Source: Peptococcaceae bacterium (GTDB lineage: Bacteria; Bacillota; Peptococcia; Peptococcales; Peptococcaceae). From it: a stretch of 64,000 nucleotides of DNA. Shown in pieces: positions 15,755 to 24,393 of the stretch (position 1 is its first letter; every line of letters begins with the position of its first letter). A program made the translations under genes and the position numbers. The DNA lies in NCBI GenBank assembly GCA_017399005.1, contig JAFQEO010000023.1:1-64000 (forward strand), given 5' to 3'. The notes below the pieces were generated by a model. That model did no database searches and was not told the DNA's origin. It saw nothing but the letters and a program-made list of their open reading frames with translations.

Positions 15755-17119
15755 GTGGCCAGAGCAAAAGAAAAAAGCGTGTTTTTCTGTCAGGAATGCG
15801 GATACGAAAGTGCCAAATGGCTGGGGAAATGTCCGGGCTGCGGGCAGTGGAACACCTTTGTGGAAGAAACCGTTTCAAAACAGAAAAGCGAGACAGCCCG
15901 TCTGCTGCCTTCCAGTGAACCTGTTCTGCTGCATGAGATTGTCTATGATGATATGCTGCGTATGGATACTGGTATTCAGGAACTGAATCGTGTACTGGGT
16001 GGCGGTATGGTGCCAGGTGCCCTGATGCTTCTGGCCGGGGACCCGGGAATCGGGAAATCCACGCTGACCATGCAGCTGTGCGGAACCATACAGCTGGATG
16101 CGTCGGTTTTATATGTATCCGGTGAGGAATCCCGCCAGCAGCTGAAAATGCGGGCGCAGCGCCTGGAAGTAAAAAATGAGAAACTGCTGATTCTGACTGA
16201 AAATAATCTGGATGCCATTGAAAAACAGATTCAGAAACTGCAGCCGAAACTGGTGATTCTGGATTCCATCCAGACCGTATTTCTGCCGGAGATTACTTCG
16301 GCACCGGGCAGTGTGAGCCAGCTGCGGGAATGTACCGGGCGGATTATGCAGTGGGCAAAAGGTATGGAGATATCTGTTATCGTGGTGGGTCATGTAACCA
16401 AGGACGGTTCGGTGGCCGGGCCGCGAGTTCTGGAGCATATGGTGGATACCGTGCTGTTCTTTGAAGGGGAGCGGCATAACCAGTTCCGCATTTTGCGGGC
16501 ACTGAAAAACCGTTTTGGTTCTACCAACGAGATCGGTGTATTTGAGATGCAGGAAAAAGGGCTGCTGGAAATCAGCAATCCTTCGGAGATTTTTTTATCG
16601 GAGCGGCCGCAGGATGCCATTGGTTCGGTAGTGGTACCCTGCATGGAAGGCAGCCGTCCGGTTTTAGTGGAACTGCAGGCTCTAGTGGCGTCAAGTCCTT
16701 ATGGACAGCCGCGCCGGATGACAAACGGTGCCGATTATAACCGCACAGCCATGCTGCTGGCGGTACTGGAAAAGAAAATGCGGCTGCCGCTGGGGAACCA
16801 GGATATTTTTCTGAATGTGGTAGGCGGTCTGAAAATTGATGAACCGGCTATCGATCTGGGAATTGTGGTGGCGCTGGTGTCCAGTATGCAGAACCGTCCG
16901 ATTATGGATGATGTGATTGTTTTAGGCGAAGTGGGACTGACTGGTGAGGTTCGTACCATCAGCTTTTTAGAAAAACGACTGATAGAAGCAGAAAAAATGG
17001 GTTTCCGCACAGCCGTTGTGCCGCAGGGAAATCTGAAACGAAACCAGCAGTATCCGATTGAGGTTCGAGGTGTGAGCCATGTATCGGAAGCACTGCGTGT
17101 AATATTAGGAGGCGCGTAA
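15755..17119 (+). CDS. radA: DNA repair protein RadA
   Basis: A 454-residue RecA-like ATPase that promotes branch migration in homologous recombination. It shows an N-terminal four-cysteine zinc finger (CQECGYESAKWLGKCPGC), the Walker A loop AGDPGIGKST near residue 90, the RadA-specific LKNRFGSTNE motif, and a C-terminal Lon-like domain. The GTG at 15755 is the start: GGAGGG lies eight bases upstream, and the protein then begins right before the zinc finger. The longer upstream frame lacks family similarity. disA follows without a gap. Confidence 0.96.
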   Translation: MARAKEKSVFFCQECGYESAKWLGKCPGCGQWNTFVEETVSKQKSETARLLPSSEPVLLHEIVYDDMLRMDTGIQELNRVLGGGMVPGALMLLAGDPGIGKSTLTMQLCGTIQLDASVLYVSGEESRQQLKMRAQRLEVKNEKLLILTENNLDAIEKQIQKLQPKLVILDSIQTVFLPEITSAPGSVSQLRECTGRIMQWAKGMEISVIVVGHVTKDGSVAGPRVLEHMVDTVLFFEGERHNQFRILRALKNRFGSTNEIGVFEMQEKGLLEISNPSEIFLSERPQDAIGSVVVPCMEGSRPVLVELQALVASSPYGQPRRMTNGADYNRTAMLLAVLEKKMRLPLGNQDIFLNVVGGLKIDEPAIDLGIVVALVSSMQNRPIMDDVIVLGEVGLTGEVRTISFLEKRLIEAEKMGFRTAVVPQGNLKRNQQYPIEVRGVSHVSEALRVILGGA

Positions 17120-18199
17120 ATGGAACGAATTGCCGGAAAGAAAAGTGAACTTCTCAGCTTATTAAAAATTACTGCTCCAGGGACTCCTTTGCGTGAAGGG
17201 CTGGACAATGTACTGCGCGCAAAAACTGGTGGCCTGATTGTATTAACCGACGACCCTGCCATTAACGATATGGTAAGCGGCGGGTTTATTATTGACAGCC
17301 CGTATTCTCCTGCCAGCCTGTATGAACTGGCAAAAATGGACGGTGCTATTATCTTAAACAGAGATGCTACAAGAATTCTGCGCGCTAATGCCCATCTGAA
17401 TCCGGACCCGAGCGTACCTTCCTACGAAACCGGGATTCGTCACCGTACGGCAGAAAAAGTTGCCCGTCAGATGGATGTTCTGGTGGTATGTATTTCGCAG
17501 CGTCGTAATGTAATTACCCTGTTTAAAGGCGATATCAAATATTACCTGAAAGAAAGTGAAGTGCTGCTGGATATGGCAAACCAGGCAGTACAGACACTGG
17601 ATAAATACAAAACCGTTCTGGACAAGGCTCTGAACAGCCTGAGTGTTTTGGAATATGACGGTATGGTGTCGATTAACGATGTTACAAAAGTTCTGCAGCG
17701 TGCAGAAATGTTTGCCCGCGTAGAAGAGGAGCTGAGCAAATACATCAGTGAACTGGGTACCGATGGCCGTCTGATTCAGATGCAGGTGGAAGAACTGATT
17801 TCCAATGTAGCACGCGATGAAGACAGAACCATTATGGACTATGAAAACTGGAACGGTCAGAAAACCGTGAAGGAAGTGCGGGAGCGTCTGCGCGGCCTGA
17901 AATCGGAAGATTTACTGCATCCGGAAATTCTGGCTCGTGAACTGGGCTACGAAATCAGCAAGGAACAGGATACCATTTTAGTTACACGCGGCTATCGTCT
18001 GCTGAGCAAGATTCCGCGTCTGCCGGCTGTGGTTATCCAGAATATGATTAATTATTTCGGCTCTTTCTCTGCAATTCAGCAGGCTTCGGTAGAAGAACTG
18101 GATGAAGTAGAAGGGATTGGGGAAACAAGGGCGAAAACAATTAGAGACGGGTTAAAACGCATGCGTGATCAGATTTATTCTGAATTCCACTGGGTATAA
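17120..18199 (+). CDS. disA: DNA integrity scanning protein DisA (diadenylate cyclase)
   Basis: A 359-residue protein that makes cyclic di-AMP from two ATP while scanning DNA for branches. The N-terminal DAC domain has the catalytic DGA (KMDGAIIL near residue 75) and RHRTAE near residue 110. A helical linker and a C-terminal helix-hairpin-helix domain (DEVEGIGETRAKTI) bind DNA. It starts directly after the radA stop with GGAGG inside radA, so both are co-translated. RadA is known in Bacillus to restrain DisA activity. Confidence 0.96.
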   Translation: MERIAGKKSELLSLLKITAPGTPLREGLDNVLRAKTGGLIVLTDDPAINDMVSGGFIIDSPYSPASLYELAKMDGAIILNRDATRILRANAHLNPDPSVPSYETGIRHRTAEKVARQMDVLVVCISQRRNVITLFKGDIKYYLKESEVLLDMANQAVQTLDKYKTVLDKALNSLSVLEYDGMVSINDVTKVLQRAEMFARVEEELSKYISELGTDGRLIQMQVEELISNVARDEDRTIMDYENWNGQKTVKEVRERLRGLKSEDLLHPEILARELGYEISKEQDTILVTRGYRLLSKIPRLPAVVIQNMINYFGSFSAIQQASVEELDEVEGIGETRAKTIRDGLKRMRDQIYSEFHWV

Positions 18200-18272
18200 T
18201 CGATGGAAACCTGTGCGGTTGTCTGGACTGATGGTTAAATTGATAAAAAAACAATCATTTTGTTAGCAATTC

Positions 18273-18301
18273 TTAACAGTTTATCTGTAGAATAGTATTA
18301 T
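18273..18301 (+). promoter_or_regulatory. Promoter upstream of the PIN/TRAM gene
   Basis: TTAACA (18273-18278), a 17-bp spacer and TATTAT (18296-18301) lie 29 bases before the start codon. The gene and its downstream neighbours can therefore be transcribed independently of radA-disA. Confidence 0.55.
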
Positions 18302-18329
18302 GAGAAACCTTTGAAAGGAGGTGAAACGA

Positions 18330-19445
18330 GTGAGAGATCGTGAACTGATTGTAAAACGCATTATACAGTTTTTATTCGCTTTGGCAGGGATTGCTGCAGG
18401 TTCGTATGTCTCGCCGCTGCTGGCAGTACCTTTAACGATGCAGCTTGGATGGTCGGCAAGAAGTGTCCTGTATTTACAGATTGGTCTGGCTGTGCTGGGT
18501 GCATTGATGGGCTGGCTGGTTGCATCACCGGTTCTGAATAGAACGGTGGCTCTGACAAAGTGGGCAGAAGGGAAATTACAGAAAATGTCTACTCAGGATT
18601 TAATGAGTGGCGCCATTGGTTTAATTATCGGACTTATTATTGCATTTTTAATTGGCTCTGCCTTGTCCGGCATCCCGATTATCGGTTCGCTGATTCCGAT
18701 ACTGACCTGTATCATTTTCGGGTATCTGGGTGTCAGTCTGGGGATTAGCAAACGGGAAGGGATTGCGGCATTCTTTACAGGACTGGGCAAAGAAAATAAC
18801 AACCGATTTAGAAACAAAGGCAAGACACGAGCAGCAGGGTATTGCAACATGCCTAAGGTTCTGGATACAAGCGTTATTATTGACGGCAGAATCGCAGATA
18901 TCTGCAAAACAGGGTTTGTAGAAGGCCCAATTATCATTCCAAACTTTGTACTGGAAGAGTTACGGCACATTGCCGATTCCTCGGATGCCTTAAAACGCGC
19001 GAAAGGTCGTCGCGGTCTGGACATGCTGAATGTTATCCGCAAAGAACTGGATATCGAAGTTGAAATTTCAAGCAAGGATTACGACGATATTGCAGAAGTG
19101 GATGACAAACTGGTACGTCTGGCACAGGAACTGTACGGATGTGTGGTTACCAACGATTATAACCTGAATAAGGTGGCAACACTGCAGGGCGTAGTTGTAT
19201 TAAATATCAACGAACTGGCCAATGCCATTAAACCGGTTGTACTGCCGGGTGAAAAAATGGTGGTTACCGTTGTGAAAGACGGGAAAGAACACAATCAGGG
19301 GGTTGCTTATCTGGATGACGGCACCATGATTGTTGTGGAAAACGGTCGTCGCTTTATGGGCGAAACCATTGAAGTGGAAGTCACAAGCGTTATTCAGACC
19401 AATGCTGGCCGCATGATTTTCGGCAGACCGGCAGAAAAATATTAA
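18330..19445 (+). CDS. yacL: PIN/TRAM domain membrane protein (YacL-like)
   Basis: A 371-residue protein with four N-terminal membrane helices (to about residue 150), then a PIN nuclease domain starting PKVLDTSVIIDGRIADI, with its acidic residues also in DDKLVRLA and VTNDYNLNK, and a C-terminal TRAM RNA-binding domain. It is the YacL protein of the conserved radA-disA-yacL-ispD block. The RNA target is unknown. The GTG at 18330 is used because AGGAGG lies eight bases upstream. A GTG at 18321 overlaps that site. Confidence 0.92.
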   Translation: MRDRELIVKRIIQFLFALAGIAAGSYVSPLLAVPLTMQLGWSARSVLYLQIGLAVLGALMGWLVASPVLNRTVALTKWAEGKLQKMSTQDLMSGAIGLIIGLIIAFLIGSALSGIPIIGSLIPILTCIIFGYLGVSLGISKREGIAAFFTGLGKENNNRFRNKGKTRAAGYCNMPKVLDTSVIIDGRIADICKTGFVEGPIIIPNFVLEELRHIADSSDALKRAKGRRGLDMLNVIRKELDIEVEISSKDYDDIAEVDDKLVRLAQELYGCVVTNDYNLNKVATLQGVVVLNINELANAIKPVVLPGEKMVVTVVKDGKEHNQGVAYLDDGTMIVVENGRRFMGETIEVEVTSVIQTNAGRMIFGRPAEKY

Positions 19446-19460
19446 ATATGTGCACAAGTC

Positions 19461-19504
19461 AAAGGAGGTGCTGTAGAAACCGGGTTTTCTGCGGCAGCTC
19501 CTTT
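19461..19504 (+). other. Hairpin in the yacL-ispD intergenic region
   Basis: AAAGGAG (19461-19467) pairs with CTCCTTT (19498-19504), and the stem continues (TGCTGTAGAAA with TTTTCTGCGGCA) around a CCGGG loop. No T tract follows, so it is probably not a terminator. It buries a strong Shine-Dalgarno-like sequence. An RNA-processing or readthrough-control role is possible. Confidence 0.55.
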
Positions 19505-19533
19505 CGGTGTGCCTGAGAGGATGTGAATCCCAT

Positions 19534-20226
19534 ATGAAAACAGCAGTGATTCTACTGGCAGCTGGTTCAGGAAAACGAATGCAGGCGGGAAAAAACAAAC
19601 TTTTTCTGACATTGCAGGACAAGCCGGTACTGGTTTATACAGCAGAAGCATTTCAGCGCAGCGAACTGGTAGACGGGATTGTGGTGGTTGCAAAGGAATC
19701 GGAACTGGAACTGGTGCAGCAAATGCTGCCGCAGGCACAGTTTAATAAAATTATCGGTTATACAGCCGGGGGCAGAGAACGGCAGGATTCGGTTCTTTGC
19801 GGGCTGCAGGCACTGCCGGAAGGTTACGAACGTGTTATGATTCATGACGGAGCACGTCCTTTTGTTACAGAAACGCTGATTGCCGGACTTCTTGAACATC
19901 TGGCACCGGATTGCGGTACCATTGCTGCGGTAGCGGCAAAAGACACTGTAAAACGGGTAAATGACAACGGCCTGGTGCAGGAAACGCTGCTGCGTAGTGA
20001 ACTGTGGAATATTCAGACACCGCAGTGCTTTTATACCGAACCGATTCGCAGATGCTATTTGCAGGGGCAGCAGGACGGCTATGCCGCTACTGACGATGCT
20101 TCTCTGGCAGAACGATACGGGCTGGCGGTAAAGGTGGTACCGGCCTATTATGAAAATATAAAACTGACCACACCGGAGGATCTGGATGTGGCAGAGGTAT
20201 TCTTAAAACGATTAAATCTGGTGTAA
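19534..20226 (+). CDS. ispD: 2-C-methyl-D-erythritol 4-phosphate cytidylyltransferase
   Basis: A 230-residue enzyme of the MEP isoprenoid pathway that couples MEP to CTP. It begins with the nucleotidyltransferase signature VILLAAGSGKRMQAGKNKLF, has IHDGARPFV in the middle and the TPEDL motif near the end. The length is typical. The ATG at 19534 fits the family start. It follows a hairpin that may modulate its expression, and precedes ispF by 12 bases, so two consecutive-pathway enzymes are co-expressed. Confidence 0.95.
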   Translation: MKTAVILLAAGSGKRMQAGKNKLFLTLQDKPVLVYTAEAFQRSELVDGIVVVAKESELELVQQMLPQAQFNKIIGYTAGGRERQDSVLCGLQALPEGYERVMIHDGARPFVTETLIAGLLEHLAPDCGTIAAVAAKDTVKRVNDNGLVQETLLRSELWNIQTPQCFYTEPIRRCYLQGQQDGYAATDDASLAERYGLAVKVVPAYYENIKLTTPEDLDVAEVFLKRLNLV

Positions 20227-20238
20227 GAGGTGAAAACG

Positions 20239-20721
20239 ATGCGAGTTGGATTCGGATACGATGTACACCGTCTGGTAGAGGAACGCAAACTGATTCTGGG
20301 CGGCGTGGAAATTCCTTATGAAAAAGGACTGCTGGGGCATTCGGATGCGGATGTGCTGGTACATGCTGTAATGGATGCTATGCTGGGTGCAGCCGGTATG
20401 GGCGATATTGGCCGTCATTTTCCAGACAGCGATAATCAGTACAAGGGAATCGACAGCATGATTTTGCTGCAAAAAGTAACGGAACTGTTGACAGAAGCAG
20501 GATATATGGTCAATAATATTGATGTTACCGTGGTTGCACAGCGTCCAAAGCTGGCAGGTTATATCCCGCAGATGGAGGCTAATCTGGCAAAAGCGGTACA
20601 GGTGGAGGAAGATGCGGTTAATGTAAAAGCCACCACCACAGAAAAACTTGGCTTCGAGGGCGAAGGCCTGGGAATGTCTGCTTATGCGGTATGCACGATT
20701 CAGAAACGACAGCAGGCATAA
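20239..20721 (+). CDS. ispF: 2-C-methyl-D-erythritol 2,4-cyclodiphosphate synthase
   Basis: A 160-residue trimeric zinc enzyme of the MEP pathway. The signatures are [11 protein letters not shown] at the start, [14 protein letters not shown], and the C-terminal [13 protein letters not shown]. The ATG at 20239 has GAGGTG upstream. A GTG at 20230 is part of that site. The length is exactly that of the family. It is followed by the gltX gene after 81 bases. Confidence 0.96.
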   Translation: MRVGFGYDVHRLVEERKLILGGVEIPYEKGLLGHSDADVLVHAVMDAMLGAAGMGDIGRHFPDSDNQYKGIDSMILLQKVTELLTEAGYMVNNIDVTVVAQRPKLAGYIPQMEANLAKAVQVEEDAVNVKATTTEKLGFEGEGLGMSAYAVCTIQKRQQA

Positions 20722-20802
20722 CCGGATAGAAAACACAAACAGATAGACAGAAATAACACAGACAGAAACAGAACTGATAGAATAGATTTGGAGGAATGAA
20801 TC

Positions 20803-22257
20803 GTGGAAAAATACAGAGTGCGCTTTGCGCCAAGTCCAACCGGGCCGCTGCATATTGGTGGTGCCCGTTCTGCATTATTTAACTATCTGCTGGCTCGTAA
20901 AAGCGGTGGCCAGTTTGTAGTGCGTATCGAGGATACTGACCTGGAACGTTCCAGCAAAGAATCCGAAGTAAATATTCTGGAATCTCTGAAATGGCTGGGC
21001 CTGGATGCCGATGAATCCGTATGGGACGGCGGCCAGTTCGGTCCATATCGTCAGACAGAACGTCTGGATTTATACAAAAAATATGCAGACCAGCTGCTGG
21101 CGGAAGGAAAGGCATACTACTGCTTCTGCAGTGAAGAGGAAATCGAGGCGGAACGTGCAGCTGCTATGGAAAAAGGTGATATGCCGATGTACAGCGGTAA
21201 ATGTCTGCATTTAACCGAAGAACAGAAAGCAGCATATATTGCAGAAGGCCGCAAACCGGTTATCCGTCTGCATGTACCGCACGGTGACAAACTGGTGGTA
21301 GATGACGCTGTACGCGGTGTTGTAACATTTGAATCCGACGGTGTGGGTGACTTCGTTATCGTGAAATCCGATGGAATTCCAACCTACAACTTTGCGGTTG
21401 TTGTGGATGACCATCTGATGGAAATCAGCCATGTTATCCGTGCAGAAGAACATTTATCCAACACACCTCGCCAGATTGCCGTGCACAATGCGCTAGGCTG
21501 GGAAGTGCCGAAATATGCGCATATCTCTCTGATTTTAGGCGAAGACCGTAAAAAAATGAGTAAACGTCACGGTGCTACATCGGTAACTCAGTATGAAAAA
21601 ATGGGCTATCTGCCAGAGGCTGTGTTCAACTTCCTGGCACTGTTAGGCTGGTCTCCAGGCGGCGAAGATGAAATTATGACCAAAGAGGAAATCATTGAAA
21701 AATTCGATCTGGAATCGGTATCCAAGAGTCCGGCCGTATTTGATATGGAAAAACTGAAATGGTTAAATGGCCACTACATCCGTCAGAGTTCGGTAGAACG
21801 TCTGGTAGGGCTGGCAATTCCTTATCTGCAGGGGGAAGGCTATCTGAAAGAAGAAGTAACAGAAGCCGATAAACAGTGGGTAACCTTAATCATGCAGGCG
21901 CTGCAGGAAAAAATCCACACCATCAACGATATCGGCGAATTTATGCACCTGTTCGTTGGTGAAGATATTGTCATCGAAGACGAAGAAGCAAAAGAAGTTC
22001 TGGCAGATCCGGATGTACCGACTGTAATTGCTGCATTAAAAGAAAAACTGGCAGAACTGCCGGAATGGAATGCAGATGATGTAAAGAAAATTTTCAAAAC
22101 CATCAGCAAAGAAACCGGTCTGAAAGGCAAAAAAGTATTCATGCCGATTCGTGTGGCATTAACCGGCCAGATGCACGGTCCGGATTTACATTTCATCATT
22201 CCTGTACTGGGGCCTGAACTGGTTGCAAAACGTCTGCAGAAAACGGTGAACATGTAA
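20803..22257 (+). CDS. gltX: Glutamyl-tRNA synthetase
   Basis: A 484-residue class I tRNA synthetase. The HIGH-type motif is SPTGPLHIGGARSA near residue 10, and the KMSKS-type motif is RKKMSKRHGATSV. It charges tRNA-Glu in the cytoplasm. In lineages with GatCAB it also misacylates tRNA-Gln. The length is normal. The start is GTG at 20803, with GGAGG eight bases upstream. The stop codon shares its last base with the start of the next gene, so the acetyltransferase is translationally coupled. Confidence 0.96.
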   Translation: MEKYRVRFAPSPTGPLHIGGARSALFNYLLARKSGGQFVVRIEDTDLERSSKESEVNILESLKWLGLDADESVWDGGQFGPYRQTERLDLYKKYADQLLAEGKAYYCFCSEEEIEAERAAAMEKGDMPMYSGKCLHLTEEQKAAYIAEGRKPVIRLHVPHGDKLVVDDAVRGVVTFESDGVGDFVIVKSDGIPTYNFAVVVDDHLMEISHVIRAEEHLSNTPRQIAVHNALGWEVPKYAHISLILGEDRKKMSKRHGATSVTQYEKMGYLPEAVFNFLALLGWSPGGEDEIMTKEEIIEKFDLESVSKSPAVFDMEKLKWLNGHYIRQSSVERLVGLAIPYLQGEGYLKEEVTEADKQWVTLIMQALQEKIHTINDIGEFMHLFVGEDIVIEDEEAKEVLADPDVPTVIAALKEKLAELPEWNADDVKKIFKTISKETGLKGKKVFMPIRVALTGQMHGPDLHFIIPVLGPELVAKRLQKTVNM

Positions 22258-22769
22258 TGAATACCAGTATGATTATCCGGCCCATGACAGAGCAGGACTG
22301 GCCGCAGGTGGCTGCTATCTATGAGCAGGGCATCGTGAGCCATAAGGCAACCTTTGCACAGCAGGCGCCGTCCTATGAAACATGGGATGCGGATCATCAC
22401 AAACATACCCGTCTGGTGGCGGAAACTGCCGATGGCATAATTACCGGCTGGGTGGCGATTGCTCCGAGTTTTGCCCGCGCTGTTTACAGCGGTGTGGCGG
22501 AAATCAGTATCTATATTCATGATGATTTTCAGCATCAGGGTGTGGGGCGTATGCTGCTGGAAGCAGCAGCGGAAGAAAGCGAGCGCAACGGTATCTGGAC
22601 GCTGGAGGCACTGATTTTTGACGATAATCTGCCAAGTCTGGAGCTGTTTCGCAAATGCGGCTATACCGATTTAGGTGTGCGTCCAAAGCTGGGCTACGAT
22701 GAGGTATTAAAAAAATGGCGGAATGTAGCAATGCTGGAACGGAGAAGTGAGGCAGAAGATTTTGCTTGA
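22257..22769 (+). CDS. GNAT acetyltransferase of the phosphinothricin/methionine sulfone type
   Basis: A 170-residue GNAT enzyme with IRPMTEQDWPQVAAIYEQGI at the start, the cofactor-binding HQGVGRMLLEAA and a C-terminal NLPSLELFRKCGYTDLG. This subgroup (Pat, MddA, YwnH) acetylates the amino group of methionine sulfone, methionine sulfoximine or phosphinothricin. The natural substrate here is unknown. It overlaps the gltX stop by one base, which is unusual, because in other Bacillota gltX is followed directly by cysE. Here the T-box promoter begins inside its stop codon. Confidence 0.85.
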   Translation: MNTSMIIRPMTEQDWPQVAAIYEQGIVSHKATFAQQAPSYETWDADHHKHTRLVAETADGIITGWVAIAPSFARAVYSGVAEISIYIHDDFQHQGVGRMLLEAAAEESERNGIWTLEALIFDDNLPSLELFRKCGYTDLGVRPKLGYDEVLKKWRNVAMLERRSEAEDFA

Positions 22770-22795
22770 CAAACCCTGCTGTTATTGCATACAAT
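22766..22795 (+). promoter_or_regulatory. Promoter of the T-box-controlled cysE-cysS operon
   Basis: A perfect TTGACA (22766-22771), an 18-bp spacer and TACAAT (22790-22795). The -35 box overlaps the stop codon of the preceding acetyltransferase gene. Confidence 0.7.
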
Positions 22796-22799
22796 ACAC

Positions 22800-23105
22800 C
22801 TAGTGATAAAAACCGAATAGTTAACGACAGAGAACGGGTAGAGTATTTCTGCGGGAAGTGCCAGAGAGGGTTTGTCATCGGCTGAAAGCAGACCTGACGG
22901 AAAACAGAAAGAAGTGCACCCGGGAGTTGAATTGTCGAGTCCTGCAGAGCAGAGGTAGATAATTCCGTCTGGCCCCGTTACCGGCCATAAGAGCTATTCC
23001 GTGAGGAATCCGGGCAGAGAATCTGTATCGGACGCATGGAATGGAAAGCAGAGTGGAACCACGGTTGAGCGTCTCTAGCATTAGAGATGTTCAGCCGTTT
23101 TTGTT
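22800..23105 (+). promoter_or_regulatory. Cysteine-specific T-box riboswitch
   Basis: The conserved antiterminator T-box sequence AGAGTGGAACCACGG lies at 23050-23064. A terminator hairpin follows (ACGGTTGAGCG... pairing with ...TTCAGCCGT) and ends in a T run at 23098-23105. Upstream is a long stem I region with GAAGTGCACC at 22911-22920. The TGC at 22915-22917, followed by A, is the likely specifier and reads Cys. Uncharged tRNA-Cys would stabilise the antiterminator and allow transcription of the membrane protein gene, cysE and cysS. The specifier matches the downstream genes. This accounts for the whole 22770-23135 gap. Confidence 0.9.
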
Positions 23106-23135
23106 TGCCAGACTTTTTAGAAAGAGGGATGCCCG

Positions 23136-23645
23136 ATGGGGGAAAAAGTTTCGAAAAAAAAGCGGGAACGGCGTGAGGCTGAGGCAAAAGCGAAAGAACA
23201 GAAAAGCACACGAAATTATTTTTTAGGTATGACATTGGTGATGTGCCTTTTAATCTGGGGAGTTGGATACCTGTTTAACGGCACAACTGTAGGAACACTG
23301 CCGCGTGAGAAAGCAGTTGAACAGATTGTGATTACCGACAGCCGCTACAGCGATGAGGCCAAAGTAATCCGCGATGAAAAACAGTTAAAAGATGCCTGTG
23401 CTGTGCTGGGGATGCTGCGAGTGAAATTTGGCGAGGCAGAAATGACAGAAGAACCGCTGATTACGGTTTTCTATCAGATGACAGATGGTACAGAAAAAGA
23501 ACTGCTGCTGGGGGAAACCACCATGCGCTGGGACGGTAAAGATTATAATCTGAAAGACCGGACATATAAAATGTTTCTGGACATGGAACAGGCATATTTC
23601 TTTCCGGAAACGGTAACTGCAGAAAACGAAACGCTTACAAAATAA
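23136..23645 (+). CDS. Single-pass membrane protein of unknown function under T-box control
   Basis: A 169-residue protein. A very basic N-terminus (residues 2-25, many Lys, Arg and Glu) is followed by one membrane helix (YFLGMTLVMCLLIWGVGYLF, residues 29-48) and an outside domain of about 120 residues. I do not recognise the domain. Its start has GAGGG seven bases upstream, and it is the first gene after the cysteine T-box, ahead of cysE. That position suggests a link to cysteine supply or simply insertion into the operon. There are two Cys residues, one in the helix and one outside. Confidence 0.8.
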   Translation: MGEKVSKKKRERREAEAKAKEQKSTRNYFLGMTLVMCLLIWGVGYLFNGTTVGTLPREKAVEQIVITDSRYSDEAKVIRDEKQLKDACAVLGMLRVKFGEAEMTEEPLITVFYQMTDGTEKELLLGETTMRWDGKDYNLKDRTYKMFLDMEQAYFFPETVTAENETLTK

Positions 23646-23682
23646 ATATTCACAATGATGCATAAAATAAAGGAGGCTGCCT

Positions 23683-24393
23683 ATGTTTGAACAAATGCAG
23701 GAAGATATCCAGGTTGTATTTGAACGCGACCCGGCTGCAAAAACGAAATTTGAAGTTATGCTGAACTATCCGGGGCTGCATGCTATCTGGATTCAGCGTG
23801 AAATTACCCATAAACTGTATCAGAAAAAACATTATGTGCTGGCACGTTTTATCTCGCAGATGGCACGGCTGTTTACCCAGGTGGAAATCCATCCTGGTGC
23901 AAAACTGGGGCGGCGGCTGTTTATTGACCACGGCTGCGGCATTGTTATCGGGGAAACAGCGGAAATCGGTGATGATGTAACCTTATATCAGGGTGTTACA
24001 TTAGGCGGCACCGGGAAAGAAAGCGGCAAACGCCATCCAACTCTGGGTGATAACGTAGTCGTAGGTGCTGGTGCCAAAGTGCTTGGCTCCTTTAAAGTTG
24101 GCAATAATGTAAAAATTGGTGCAGGTTCGGTTGTGCTGAAGCCGGTTCCGGATAACTGTACGGTAGTAGGGATTCCGGGTCGTGTAGTGGTCAAAGACGA
24201 CCAGAGCATCAAACACGATGAGGAGTTAAAGGCAAAACATGAGGCCGATCTGGAACACGATAATCTGCCTGACCCGGTAGCTGATGCACTGGGCTGCATG
24301 GTGCAGCGCATTTCGGAACTGGAACAGAAAATCCAGAGCATGGAACAGACAAAAAAAGAAGAAGTAAAACAGGAGGAAGTAGAACATGAGTAA
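23683..24393 (+). CDS. cysE: Serine O-acetyltransferase
   Basis: A 236-residue left-handed beta-helix acetyltransferase that makes O-acetylserine, the precursor of cysteine. The catalytic and hexapeptide-repeat region includes [20 protein letters not shown], then [17 protein letters not shown]. The C-terminal 45 residues are extra: a charged helix ([19 protein letters not shown]) not usually needed, perhaps for oligomerisation. It ends inside the first codons of cysS (8-base overlap), so serine acetylation and tRNA-Cys charging are co-translated under the T-box. Confidence 0.95.
   Translation: MFEQMQEDIQVVFERDPAAKTKFEVMLNYPGLHAIWIQREITHKLYQKKHYVLARFISQMARLFTQVEIHPGAKLGRRLFIDHGCGIVIGETAEIGDDVTLYQGVTLGGTGKESGKRHPTLGDNVVVGAGAKVLGSFKVGNNVKIGAGSVVLKPVPDNCTVVGIPGRVVVKDDQSIKHDEELKAKHEADLEHDNLPDPVADALGCMVQRISELEQKIQSMEQTKKEEVKQEEVEHE

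Noticed and set aside
18200-18329. A gene or riboswitch between disA and yacL
   Set aside because: Only a promoter and ribosome site were found.
23050-23064. A further iteron-like core, because ACGGTTGAGC contains GGTTGA
   Set aside because: It is the T-box sequence with the terminator stem. No words flank it.
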